From: Astrocystis sublimbata | Taxonomy: Eukaryota > Ascomycota > Sordariomycetes > Xylariales > Xylariaceae | DNA length: 64,000 nucleotides | NCBI GenBank assembly: GCA_022453515.1 | Contig: JAJNNY010000060.1 | Span: 62,001-126,000, forward strand | Direction of reading: 5' to 3' | Shown: positions 34,527-46,200 of the stretch, piece by piece | Layout: each line of letters opens with the position of its first letter | Numbering within the stretch: the first letter of the stretch is position 1 | Notes under the pieces: model-generated | The model's database searches: none | What the model was told of the DNA's origin: nothing | The model's input: the letters and a program-made list of their open reading frames with translations, nothing else | Made by a program: the position numbers and the translations under genes

Positions 34527-37500
34527 ATGGACGAAATCATGGAGACCGATATGGCTGAAAGCCGTGATGGGGGGTCGCCCCCGTCCCTAAGCCGGAGAGC
34601 GGTAAGTTCTTCCCACATTCCCACTTGCCCCGGGCGCCGAGGAGGCCGAAGTCCACTGCATATGTCGTGCCTCCGCATCTGAACATTTGCGGCACTGGTG
34701 AGGCGCGGACAATATAAGTGCCACACATTAGCACCTACACCCACCTTACCTTACCTTACCCAAATCTCGACTGTTGCGTCCGTATCATAGTAAAGCGAAG
34801 CGAAGTGACACTGGCTGATGTAAATGAGAATAAACTAGTGTGACCAATGCCGCCTTCGAAAGGTGAGAGAGACTCATACATACGCAAATTCTACTTGCAA
34901 GCAAACCACCTACCTAACTGCGCTGCTCGGCCCTATATCTTCTAAGACACACACACACAACATGGAGAACAGAAGTGAAAAGAAAAAGAAAAAAAGAAAA
35001 AAGAATTACTAGGACTGACTTGACTTGACTTAACAACTAACCGGTCCAACTACGTAAACTAACTGAATAAACTCCTGACAGATCCGCTGCGACAAAGAAA
35101 CGCCATGCTCCAACTGCCGCAGCGCCAGACGCTCGTGCAGCTCGACGGGCGCCGGCCAGAAGCCCAAGGAGCCGCGCCAGCGCGTCCTCATCTCCAGCCA
35201 GTAGTATGTACTACACCTACACTTACACCTATCCACCTCTCTCTCTTTATGACTCGAGACTTGTAAGGCTTGGGGTTTGGGACTTCGCGGGAAGGGTGGC
35301 TCAAGCTACCTAATGGCTCCATCCATCTAAGGCCTGGCGCCCCCTTTCACGGAGGTCCGACACCAACCCAACACCAAGTCGCACATATCATATCACATCA
35401 CACACACACACACACACACAAGTCCCGCCCTAACAACCACCCCCAAACTAGCGAGCGCAAAATCGACCAAATCGAAGACCGCCTCAGCGGCATCGAGACA
35501 CTTCTCCAACAACTCGTGTCGGCGCGAATCTCGGTGCCCAGCATCGAAGCCTTCGACCCGCCCAGTGGTCAAGATGGGATAGTCCCCGGAAGCAGGAGGA
35601 TGCGAGGAGGAGGAGTACCGAGCACGGTGGGGACACCGTCAGCCACGTCGGGGCGTCGGACACGGGACATGTCGGCGTCGGAGAAGACGGGGGGCGACAG
35701 CTCGACGACGACGATTTTCGACCGCGAGGAAGTGGGCGTCGATATAGAGTCCTTCGAGGGCAACTCGAGCCTGGCGGCGCATACGGCTTTTGCGTCTGAA
35801 TTCTGTGAGTCACCTGTACCTACCTGTGGCACACATCATTCATGATATGTGTGTATGTGTTGTGTGCTGTTCGTTATATTCCCAGCCCAGCGCAGAGTGA
35901 AGTAGACAGACCCCCTAACCACTTCACTCTGCTTCTATACGTCCGGGATATCACAGAACCACTCACCCTGACCCTGACCCTAACACCGACATTAACTAAC
36001 ACCCCTTCCCCTATATAGTAGCCGACGCGGTGCGCAAAACAACACTATGCGACGGCGGCGGCAGCCAGACCATCAACGCGAAGTTCGACGCGGCGCTCAA
36101 CTCGCTGCGGCAGATCGTCGACATGCAGAACCGGCACCAGCAGCGGTCGACGAACAAGGTGTGGTCGTCGGGGCCGAGCTTCACGAACCCCGTCCCAGAA
36201 GACGAGGACAGCCCGCGGAGTAGTGGTGGTAAATCGATGCCGAGGACGAATCTGCGGGACCTGCCGCTTCCGGACGTCGAGCTCGTGAGGGAGCAGTTGC
36301 ATGATATGAGTCGTAAGAATCCGACCTTTTTATTCTCGTTCTCGTTTTTTCTTCTTCACTTTTGTGTTTTCTTCGTCTTCTATCAAGAGCTATCGACACA
36401 AGGTCATCCTGACAGACTAACTAACTAACTAACTAACTAACGCAGACGGCCCCGTGCCGGTGATGCTCGCGATCCTGTACACCTTCATCGACTACGAGCA
36501 CTTTGCGGATCGGTGCCGGCAGCTGTACTTCTCGACGGACGAGGCGTCGGAGGCGACGTTTCTCACCGTCAACGCGGGGCTCACGTACATTTTCTTCGAA
36601 GCGTCGCTGACGGCGGCCGACGACGCGGCCCGGAAGGCGCGCTACGAGGAGTGCCGCGCCATGGCGCGCAAGAACTTCGAGATCGCCCTCGCCCAGCTCA
36701 ACATGATGATGCCGGCCACGGCGGAGAATATCGAGGCGTTGCTGATGGCGGTATGTTTTTTTTTTCTCAGCTGCTGTGATGGGATAGGATGGGATATCTG
36801 TTTGTCGAGGTGGCGTTTGAAGAAGAAAAAGACCATGAGATGATGTGATGTGATGTGAGGACTGACTGACAGTTGAACGGGACAGGCCTGTTATTGCATC
36901 GACGAATCTCGCGCATCAGTTGCCTGGATCCTTGTGTCGAGAGCAGCACACAGTACGTTCATTCTAAGCTCCCCTCACCTCCCCCTTCACCCTGTCCTCC
37001 CCTACAAAACCCAAAGCCAAACCCACCACACAATCCCCTCCCACACCCAAACTAACATCCCCCCTCTTCTCTTCCCCCTAGTGTGTCGCACCCTAGGCTA
37101 CCACCAAATCCACAGCATGCGCAACGACAAGCCGCAGACCAAAGCCGACAAATCTTTACTCTTCTGGTGCACCTACATGCTCGACAAAGCCCTATCCCTG
37201 CGTCTCGGACGCGCCAGCGTCCTCCAAGACTACGACATATCCCTCCCGCACGTAACACCCGACGCAAAAGCCGCCTACCCCGGCAAAGAAGTAATCACGC
37301 TCTGGATCCAGCACGCGCGCGTGCTCGGGCGCATCTACGAGCGCCTGTACTCGCCAGGCGCCCTCCGGCAGCCCTCGGCTTCGCGCGTCGAGCAAGTCCG
37401 TTCCCTCGCGGCCGAGCAGCAGCACATCCTCGCGGCCACGCGAGGGCTTATAGCCGAATTCGCCGACGCGACCGAGGGCGAGGCGCGAGTTTTCTTCCTG

Positions 37501-38175
37501 ACCCTCAAAAGCGACGAAGTCAGCCTGCTCTCCTCTCTCGCACTAAGCTACCGCGCCCTCCCCCCCGACGGCGGCGACAGCCGGACGTTCTCATCGGAAT
37601 GCGTATCGCACGCGCGGGCCGCGATATCCTGCCACCTCGAAGCCACCGCGCTGATGGCGCACCACCAGAGCCTGATCATCGTATACATCCACTGGACGAT
37701 CCTGTACGCGCCGTTCATCCCATTTATCGTGATATTCTGCCTCGTGATCGAGACGTCCGATAGCGCGGACCTGGCGCGGCTGGAGGCGTTTGTGAAAAGT
37801 CTAGAAATCGCATGTGAGGTCAGCGCGTCCGTCAAGAAATTGCATCAGCTGTGCAATACCCTGTATACGGTCGCGGCGCTCTACGTCGAGGCCAAGGCTG
37901 CGCTGCCGATGGGGGGCAGTAATGAGTTCGATGTCTATTTGAGTCAGTTGGGTTTTATGCCGGTTGATGAGGGCTTGTTGGGCTTGGAGCAGACTGGGGG
38001 TGTGGTGGGGTTGGATGGGGTTGGGGACGGAAGGGGGGTGCTGGGGGGAGTTGATGGGGGTGTGTTGCAGGCGAACGCGAACTCGCTGGAGGACTGGTTC
38101 TCAGGAAAGAATTACATGATGGGGTTGTTGGAGGAGGATCTTTCGGGGATCGATCCCATGGGATGGCCCTCGTGA
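34527..38175 (+). CDS. Zn2Cys6 transcription factor with fungal-specific (PF04082-like) domain, eight exons including a 24-nt microexon
   Basis: Exons 34527-34601, 34839-34862, 35082-35203, 35452-35804, 36019-36312, 36446-36750, 36886-36952 and 37082-38175 join to 777 aa with every frame consistent. Exon 1 ends SPPSLSRRA. The 24-nt exon 2 encodes exactly CDQCRLRK, and exon 3 begins IRCDKETPCSNCRSARRSC. Together they form the full zinc cluster C-x2-C-x6-C-x5-C-x2-C-x6-C, followed by a coiled-coil-like linker (YERKIDQIEDRLSGIETLLQ). The middle homology region contains GYHQIHSM and SLLFWCTYMLDKALSLRLGR. Family knowledge: nuclear, DNA-binding pathway regulators. The introns are long for such fungi (129-248 nt) and carry simple repeats: CA at 35400-35421 and CTAA at 36417-36441, directly before an acceptor. 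Target pathway unknown. The first two exons are easy to miss, which would leave a truncated model lacking half the zinc cluster. Confidence 0.92.
35397..35421 (+). repeat. CA microsatellite in intron 3 of the Zn2Cys6 gene
   Basis: About eleven CA dinucleotides interrupted once, about 30 nt upstream of the exon 4 acceptor. Confidence 0.8.
36417..36442 (+). repeat. Tandem CTAA repeat overlapping the branch-site region of intron 5
   Basis: About six CTAA units (ctaactaact pattern) end 3 nt before the cgcag acceptor at 36441-36445. Each unit resembles the fungal branch-site core CTAAC. Confidence 0.75.
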
Positions 38176-38662
38176 TGAATGAGGGGATCTTCAACTGATG
38201 TCGTGATCTGTTAATATCGTGTGTAGTACCTATGAATATGGGGTAGATATGGGATTGGGAAGACAGGATGGATAGCTAGAGGGATACTTCTGTACTACTG
38301 TATATATCTCTAGAGCGATCTTTGAAATACATACCACTCAGTCACTACCACCCACCCGGCCACAATCGGTCATGATGATATAACAAACTCGTACTCTTTC
38401 ACGGCAGATAATAGAATATAACGACAAAAAAGAGATCTTGGATTCTTCGTCCCCGCGCGCGTGTAGATGTTGGAATGCATGCGTCCCTCATCTCATAAAT
38501 CCACCAACGATCGCACACAATGTGTTATTGTGTTGTGCTGTGCTGGTTTGGTCTCTTCACCTATGTACAGTACACAGCAGTCATGAATGGAAGGTGAAAA
38601 TGACGCCCCAATCCTCCCCCCTTTCCTTCCACATACCCTACCATATCTTCCGCATTTCTCTT
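38176..38662. other. Convergent intergenic gap
   Basis: 487 bp between the stop of the Zn2Cys6 gene (+) and the stop of the complex I subunit gene (-). It should hold both 3' UTRs. No other feature is seen. Confidence 0.45.
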
Positions 38663-39526
38663 CTATTTCCCCTCAGCCTCCAACTCCAACTCGGCCTGCC
38701 GATAGTACTTCGCGGTATCAACCCCATGCTGATTATGGTTGACAAAATTAAACCACGGCAGCACGCTCGTAAACAGCGCGGAATACCTCGACTGCCTCGC
38801 CGCCACGCCCTGCATATGCGGCGTCAGCTTGCTCTCGCCGTACAGCGGCAATCCCAGCTTAACGCGGTCGACCATCTCGCGCATATCGAGGTCGATCTCG
38901 CGCTTGTTCTCGCTCATGCCGTAGAAGCGCAGGATCGAGCGCTCGTAGAAGTACAGGAAGCCGCCGAGGGCTCCGATCACCCCCGTCAGCCGCATCGCCT
39001 TGGCGAAGCCGCCGCGCCCCACGTGAGATGGCGCGAGGCGCTCCATCAGGTACAGGAGTCCGGGGCCGGCGGCTGCGGCGCCGAGGCCGTGCGCGTAGTC
39101 CGAGGTGCGCGCGTAGCCGACGACGCGCTTGAAGTGTCTGGGTGAGGAGAGGGGCGTTAGTAGGGAGGTGGTGGTGGTGGTGGCATGGGGGACGAGTGTC
39201 GCATGGAGACAGGTCCTGGAGGAGGGGAGACGGGCGGGCTGGATGGATGTTCGTGGGGTATCGTTCGAGTAGAGTAGAGTAGGGAGTAGGTGTCGTCGGA
39301 ATCGGCAATTGTATACATATTCGAGCTGGTGGAAAGGGAGGAAGAATCAATCAAACGTACGGGTCATTGTCAATGAGCTGTAGTAAGATCTGGTCAGCAA
39401 GCATGTCCTGTCCGGCGTCATTGGTATGCATGGATGTGTACTCACGGGGTATTCGGTGCGGGCGACCTTGGAGGGGATGTAGGTCTGGGCGGGCTGGGGC
39501 GTCGGGGTGGTGGTTTCGGTGGCCAT
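38663..39526 (-). CDS. NADH:ubiquinone oxidoreductase (complex I) 21-kDa accessory subunit
   Basis: Exons 39526-39446, 39377-39361 (17 nt) and 39137-38663 give 190 aa, about 21 kDa. The first exon encodes MATETTTPTPQPAQTYIPSK and ends RTEYP. The tiny second exon encodes LIDNDP and the third begins HFKRVVGYARTSDYAHGLG. These form the conserved N-terminal domain of the fungal complex I 21-kDa subunit, followed by GGFLYFYERSILRFYGMSEN and the C-terminal domain (SVLPWFNFVNHNQHGVDTAKYY). Two hydrophobic segments fit an inner-membrane-anchored accessory subunit. Introns are 68 and 223 nt; the second holds a GTG repeat (39167-39181). Without the small exon the gene would appear to start at the internal Met at 39046. 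Confidence 0.9.
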
Positions 39527-40723
39527 GGTGTTGGTGTTGCGAGTCAATTGCTGCCCAACACCTCCGATCTGCTGCTGGTCTGCGATTGCTGTTGGAGCGG
39601 CGTCACTGCTTCGTAGAGCGTCGTCGGGAGAGCTTCAGGTCGCCGCGGGTCCGCCGAGAGCCGGTTAGGTAAGCGGCTGTTCTTCGGCTGGCCGGCAGCT
39701 GAAGAACAAGATCAGTCTAGTCTGCTTTGGCATAGTATTAGCCGAAACAGTCCTAGCGCATCTTTCGCATTTGTTATTAAACAGCGACGACTGACTGACT
39801 GCCCAAGACCGACCCTAAAGCTTAAAAGTTGTCCATATCTAAGTCAACTGCTTGGTATTGCAATGTTTTCTGGGTGATGTGCCAACTTCAACAAGATAGA
39901 GAAGTGCATGCATCTTTCCCCAGGCAAATGAGGACATATTTGATGTGATTCTAGGCAGCAGTGTGTGCTCCGAGTCTCTTTGGTATTGATAAGATATTAG
40001 TGTGATTCAAACACATGTCTCGTCTTGGTCCCATCTGAGCATGCAACAACGTGGCTTCCATAGCTCGGATTTAGAATCGACAGTGCAAACAAGATAAAGC
40101 AGAGGGTAGGTCTATAGACTTTGAAGCGATAGTGGCTTGAAGAGTTCTGGCCGAAAGTAAAGATACTAACTAACGGAAGAAAATCTACGTTATTGGTGGG
40201 AAGGCCATATTAAGCGTGCGATGTAAGCAGTGACTCTTGTCAAAGTGAAGAAACAAGTCGACACAGGTCTTTTGGCATGTTGGCGCTTTTGGCTCGGCGG
40301 TCTTTGGTACATCCGTTTTGGCACATTATATCTAACACATTGGCTTTATTGGTTTTGGAAAATCGTGGAATAATGTTAGGTTATGCCTTGGAGTGGTAAT
40401 TCCAGTGCAACTTTACACTAAGAACTAAGACTCGGTCGAAAAAGGCCGACTTAGTTGATCGTATGCTCGATTGATTGACTTTTATTTGGTTGTACCCTTC
40501 TCTGCTTCTCTGAATTGGAGTGATTGCAGAAACTCAACCCGAGATCAGAGCGATGGCAAACTGGTCGATCTAGCTAGTCAGAACAGTAGCTTCATGTTGG
40601 CAACACACATCTCAGATCTGTTCCAGGACAGATACCTCAACGCCAGTCTCTGTCGTTGACCCTTGACGTACATACGAGGAGCTCGTCGCGACAACCTCAA
40701 CACACAACAGAACCCTGTAGACC
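39527..40723. other. Intergenic stretch, no supported gene
   Basis: About 1.2 kb holding the promoter of the complex I subunit gene and the 3' flank of the zinc-knuckle gene. AT-rich in the middle, no frame above 65 codons resembles a protein, and no RNA gene was recognised. Confidence 0.45.
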
Positions 40724-41542
40724 CTAATATTCCTCCACCTTAATCTTGATCTCCTCTAGCTTGACCTCCTCCAGCTTGGTCTCCTCCAGCTTGGTCTCCT
40801 CCAGCTTGGTCTCCTCCAGCTTGGTCTCCTCCAGCTTGGTCTCCTCCAGCTTGGTCTCCTCCAGCTTGATAGGATCTGCCGTGATAGGAGCCGCCTTAGT
40901 CTCTTCCGTGTATGATCCGAATAAACCTGGATCGGTAACAGCCGCCAGGGCCCCATCCGTCGAGCGATCGGATAAAGTTGGCTTGGTGGAAGCCGCCTTG
41001 GTCTTCTCCTGGGCCAGGCGGGCTCTGGCCATGGCTAACACCTGCTCCATTTCCTTCTCAATCTCCACTTTTTCATCCTCGAGTCTATTGCGGTCTACCT
41101 TGAATCCAGCAATGCGACGCATAAGCTTAACCTTCTCGGCTCTTTTATTTTGAGTGAAAACGAGAAGCGCGTCGTCAGCTTCCTATAATCTCATAATCAG
41201 TAATTGTTCATGGAGCAGCGATGCAAGTTCCACACTCACCTGGTACTCCTTCTCGAGCTTGTCGATCATGTAATCGTAATACTCGAGCGTACCCTTGCGG
41301 GGGGCGGGTCCTCTCTTGACCTTCGGGGTCGTCGCTCCGGTGTCGTGATCCACTCGACGGCGCTTGTTCGCTCGAGCCGGCACATCAGAAGACAATGATG
41401 CGTTGGAAGTGTCGTTCTGACAATCCACAGCCCTGTGGCCCTTTTCGCCGCAGTTGAAGCAGTAGCCGCGCATTCTCGAGGTCTCCAAGGAGGGATTTCG
41501 TTGTCTTGCGTCGTAGTCAAAGGTGTTTGACGGGCTGCTCAC
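40724..41542 (-). CDS. CCHC zinc-knuckle protein with acidic KLEET repeat tail
   Basis: Two exons, 41542-41240 and 41182-40724, with a 57-nt GTGAGT...TATAG intron, give 253 aa. A CCHC zinc knuckle CFNCGEKGHRAVDC lies at residues 28-41 (Cys 28, Cys 31, His 36, Cys 41). A basic patch NKRRRVDH near 60 may be a nuclear signal. A charged helix-forming region (about 95-170, rich in Lys/Glu/Arg) follows. The C-terminus has six KLEET copies plus KLEEV and KLEEI variants (about 206-245), predicted to be an acidic/amphipathic helix. Family knowledge: CCHC knuckles bind single-stranded RNA or DNA. The gene has no recognised orthologue that I can name. Confidence 0.8.
40758..40872 (-). repeat. 15-bp coding minisatellite (KLEET)
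   Basis: Plus-strand unit ctccagcttggtctc repeated about six times with essentially no variation, flanked by two diverged units. It encodes the KLEET array. The near-identity at silent sites points to recent expansion by slippage or recombination. Confidence 0.85.
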
Positions 41543-42062
41543 CTCCCATGGTAATTTAGAGTGGAAAGGTAGGTAGGTGAATGGAAGTAGAGGATGGGGA
41601 TTGTTGAGTTAGAAGAGAAAGGTGGCTAACCCAGCACTTGGTCAGGTAGGTAGGTGTACCTAGGTAGGTAGGTAGGTCAGGTAAGAGGTAGGTAGGTAGG
41701 TGGTGCCCTCGCGACTGCCTTGTGAGACCGTTAGGTGCACCTTCCAACACGTAGGTATTTACGGATGAGAGACCGCCTGCCTTCTCAGATGAAGCAAACA
41801 CCACAGAAGTGGCCTGGCAGCACCTTCCGACTTGCACTGGTTTAACAATCCAATTGCAAAGTACCTAGGTACCTCTTAGATAAGGTTACCAACATTCAAC
41901 CTTGAATGCCACAAGGTCAACATGTATCACCCTTAATGCAAAATTACTCACGACCAAGAAACTTGTTCTCAAAGGTTCGGATTTCTCATTATCCCGTAAG
42001 CTATATTCACGTTACAACACCGACACTAGCCGTATACACACCAACTCATCACCATTCCAAAC
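41543..42062. other. Intergenic gap with CCTACC-type simple repeats
   Basis: 520 bp, with dense aggtaggtaggt runs at 41644-41702. It holds the zinc-knuckle gene promoter and the 3' UTR of the dehydrogenase gene. No gene. Confidence 0.5.
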
Positions 42063-43237
42063 TCAATGGCCCAAAGCAAGAGCATACCCCCCATCAACCA
42101 CAAAGACCTCCGCATTGCAATACTGATTACACACGAGCGCCAGCGCGGCCTGCGCCATATCCTGGTCGCGTCCAGGGCGTCCAGCCGGGACCTTACTCTC
42201 GTACTTCTCCTTGGGGATGGCGCTCTTCTGGTCCTCGCCACTTTCCCCCGTCGTCATCTCGCTGGGGAAGACGCCGGGCGCGATGGCGTTGATGCGGACG
42301 CGCAATCCGTTCGTGACAGCGATCTCGTTAGCCAGCATGCGCGTGAGGTGGGTCGCGGCCGCCTTGCTGGCGTTGTACTGGAAGTGGTGCTGCGAGGACT
42401 TGACGAGGCCCGAGATGGAGGTGATGTTGAGCACCGTGCTGCTCCAGCCGTGTTCCTGTTCGCTGGCCTTGGTCAGCAGCGGCAGGAAGGCCGTCGTGGT
42501 GAAGTACAGCTGCGCCACGTTGGTGCGGAACACGCTGTCCCAGTCCTCGAAGGTTGCCGTGTCCGTGTCGAAGAGGTTCTTCTTCGCCTCGTCTGCCGAC
42601 TTGGCTTCTGTCTCGACGGTGCCTCCGCTGATGCCTGCATTGTTGACCAGGATGTGCAGACCACCCGACTCTTTCGACTCGACCCTGCTGACGAGCTTCT
42701 TGATGCCGTCTTTGCATGTGATGTCCGAGGGTACGGCGATGATGGAGTCCTTGCCCTCGGAGAACTTGTCTACTACTGCCTGTAGCTTCTCGGTTGTGCG
42801 ACCGGTGATGTATACCTTGGCACCGTTGGCGACAAGAGCTTGTGTGATCATGAGACCAATACCTGAGCCACCGCCTGAGCAAGGTTTTATGTGGTCAGCT
42901 CAGCTTCAGTGGGATCGGGGACTGCCATGGTGGAGCTAGAAGGTCAGGGCATTGGATCTGTTCCAAGTCACTCACCTGTAACAAGGGCGACCCGGCCCTT
43001 GCAGTCGAAGAGATGTTCTCTCGTGAAGTTCTTGTTTGCTGGGTTGGTGGAAGACATTCTGACGGTCTGGTAGGATATCGAAGTTGATTGTTGTGGCGAT
43101 GTGTGAGATGGGATGTTGTTGGGAGAGGGAAGTAATTGGTGCGAAGAGGTTGACGAGTTAATAAGCGTCGAGGCAGATCGTAAAACGAGTTTTCGTGTTT
43201 GCGTGTTCGCAACACGACGCGTGAGAGGTGAAATCAT
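42063..43237 (-). CDS. Short-chain dehydrogenase/reductase with possible mitochondrial presequence
   Basis: Two exons, 43237-42976 and 42874-42063, with a 101-nt GTGAGT...CTCAG intron that splits the cofactor motif: VALVTG|GGSGIG (TGxxxGIG). From the first ATG the protein is 357 aa; from the in-frame ATG at 43057 (MSSTNPANKNFTREHLFD) it is 297 aa. Other SDR signatures are NNAG, the catalytic Ser in NITSISG, and Tyr/Lys in YNASK. Family knowledge: classical SDRs reduce or oxidise carbonyl/alcohol groups with NAD(P)(H). The optional first 60 residues contain many Arg/Ser/Thr and no Asp or Glu, as in mitochondrial presequences. The physiological substrate is unknown. C-terminal GH gives no peroxisomal signal. 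Confidence 0.9.
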
Positions 43238-46200
43238 TGACGTCAGGAGTTGTTATTCCGGTAGGCTCGGTTTGGTTGATGATGTTGGATGACGGAGAGG
43301 GGTGATAATGGCAGGAAAGCGCGAACAGAATTTACCTAGGTACTTTATGATATATTTCGCTTGACACCTTCCGCGTCTGCTGGTTTCGTGTCTCAATGCG
43401 CGGTCGACTGTCCATGACGACACTCGGGGATGCTTCATGGCGTCATTCTCCAATTGGCAAATCATCCAGCTCCGTTGGGCTCCACAAGAGGTCAAGAAGC
43501 TCCGGCTCGCATCAACTGAGTGAGCTGATCAATGAGACAGAGGTTGTCACACAGCAACATCATCAGTAGGTATCAATTAGAACCTAATTGCTCCTACTGC
43601 CTCGACTGCTTAGAAGAGTTGATCAGTCAGTTGTGTTGTATGCATGAATCTGACCCAATATGGGCTAGTCCCGCTTAGCTTGTCCTAGTTTAACAGCCTC
43701 AACTTTGATCTTGTCTTAGGACAGATGATGGGACTCTGTATATTGGTTGCGCATTTTAGATTCGTACCTAGGTAGTGTATGAATTGTCGATTAGGGCTTA
43801 GGTTGAATTTCTATAATGGATATATGTTGAAAATTCCATTAACCTTGAACTGACGAGTTGCCACCTGGGCGGTTGATGGCGCAAGGGAGTTTAAACTTCG
43901 CCTTTTGAATTTGCTTTTTGATACCTATTGTTAAGTTAAGATGGTACTTGATATGTAAGGTGGGAAGAATTAGCCGTGGTAAGAACTTGACGTAGTGAAG
44001 GCGGAAAGCTGAACACATCACCCGTCACCCGCCTATTGCTTACGCGCATCATATCATTAATTTGTATAGGTATTTGACCGTAGTCAAGTCGCGTGTAAAA
44101 TTTTAATGTCTTTAACTGTTCAATGGCAAGTTCAAAAGAAAATTGTATAATAGTCAAGTCCATCTGATTCCCGCGACCAGCCAGCCACCAATCCACAAAA
44201 CCAACAACCATTTCACTGCGATTTGATTCCCCTGTCCTGTGACATTGTCCTAGGTAATGCAAGGCACAACATGGGCCCTCAATCGAGACAAGTCGATTGG
44301 TTTTCGTACTTTGCCCATGTTCCATTGCTCATTCAGGTAGATACCCATTTGAGGTACAGTATCCTGCAGCCTGCACGTTGTTGAACACGGCGGCGGAAAT
44401 AGCCACAACAAAAACGTATGAGCCGGACCCTAGGCCCGTATATGCACATGCACATGCGCAGCTGACCATGCTACAGCAGACAGAAACCTTACAAGACATG
44501 TGTATCCCAAATACGGACGAAGGTTGTAATTGATTTTCGCGAATTGGATTATGATTACATTACTTAGGTATTCAGTCACCCCCGAAAGGCGGATGAAAGA
44601 AACTTCGAAAACACATTGGGCAGCTTGGAACTAGACTAAGGGTTCGCATACAATGCAAGCAAACCGTCGCCTCGCAGCCAAACAAAGAGAACAAGGCAAG
44701 CAGGGGAGAAAACAAACGGGGAAAAACAAGGAAAATAAAAGAAGGAAAATAAAAGAAGGACAAATAAAGAAACAAAGGCGAGTTGTCTAACTCTGATGCA
44801 ACCTAAACATGCCAGGTAGGTAAGTCCTTTTGTCCAAATGGCAAAGGCTTACCTAGACTGCCCATCTCGAGAGGGCAGCGAAGGGGACCAGTCTAGTCCC
44901 CTCTCCCTGGGAGTCTGTCTTGAAGGATCATGTCCCATCCCGCCCGTCTTTGGTGCCCGTTCCTTTAGCGCCGACCCAAGCTGTCGGGACAGACCGACTG
45001 ACCAAATCGGGCAAAACAGGCGGGCTAACCACCCAACCACTTAGCCTTAGGGCCGAAATGTCCATGTAAGTAAGCGCAGCATTAGGTTGGCTTCCTCCTT
45101 TCCCTTCTTCCCTTGCAGCCTCGCTTTGCTTCCCTTGCTTCCCTTGCTTGCCTCGATGCTGTCTGTCTGTCGCGAGCGTGGATCCATGTAAGCCGGGGTA
45201 GCCTAGCCTTTACTTACGCGCGTGGCTGGCTATATTACCTAATGCAGGGAGGCCCGGCATGTGTGATGTGCAAGTGCTAGTGCATGTGCAGTATGTGTGG
45301 GATGCTAGATTTACGGTTGCTTCGTATTTAGCAAACTTTAAACCACACTTGAAGTTAGGGCTATACTATCACTGTCTAGTATTATCACCTTCAATTGAAC
45401 CTCAGAGGCATCTTATAGTATGTAGATATCACTATTTCTAGTTACCTAAGGTAAGTAATTACTCCATACGTAAGAACACCCCAGGGCAACGACCATCATG
45501 TATGGTTTAGTCAAGTGCCATTGAAGTAGGTTGTCCTATGTCCGGTCTACCTGCCCTACGGAATGATTGGATGCACTTTGATTTGTTTTGTATTTTGTAT
45601 TTTGTTGCCTGTTGCACGCCGTCTCACGATGAATTAAGCAATTAAGCAAAGTTGTCATATTTAACAATTCGTCAACCTGACCACCCGCCTGCCCACATAA
45701 CCAGGTCTTTCTTTCTCTCATCCAAAGCAGACCCAAGAAATGCAGCTAGCCTAGCCTAATCTCAGGTACCATCTGCTTTCACATACGTATGTACATATCA
45801 GAATCGGTATCAATTCGCACAACACAACGCAGCGCAACGCATAATGGGATAAGAACGCTTTCGATCCACTATCGATACATAATCCCAGCACCAAAAAGCT
45901 TCGCTTCCCAGCAAAAGCGGCAAAGACAAAACCCCAAACACAAACAAAACGCGACAAAATCAACATTGTGGTCAAAAGCTTAATCAATCAATCATTTAAC
46001 TACACAAACAGACAAACAACCAAGCCAACGAGCAAAGTGGTGATATCTAGATTCCCGAACCCAATCCACTCCAATCTCCCAATCTCCCCAAAGCCCCAAT
46101 CTGTGTAAAAAAACGCCGTCAAACATGAATGCGTGCGAATGTCGATCTGGCGACAAACACGAACCGACCGACCAGCCGACCGACCCCATCCCAAGCAATG

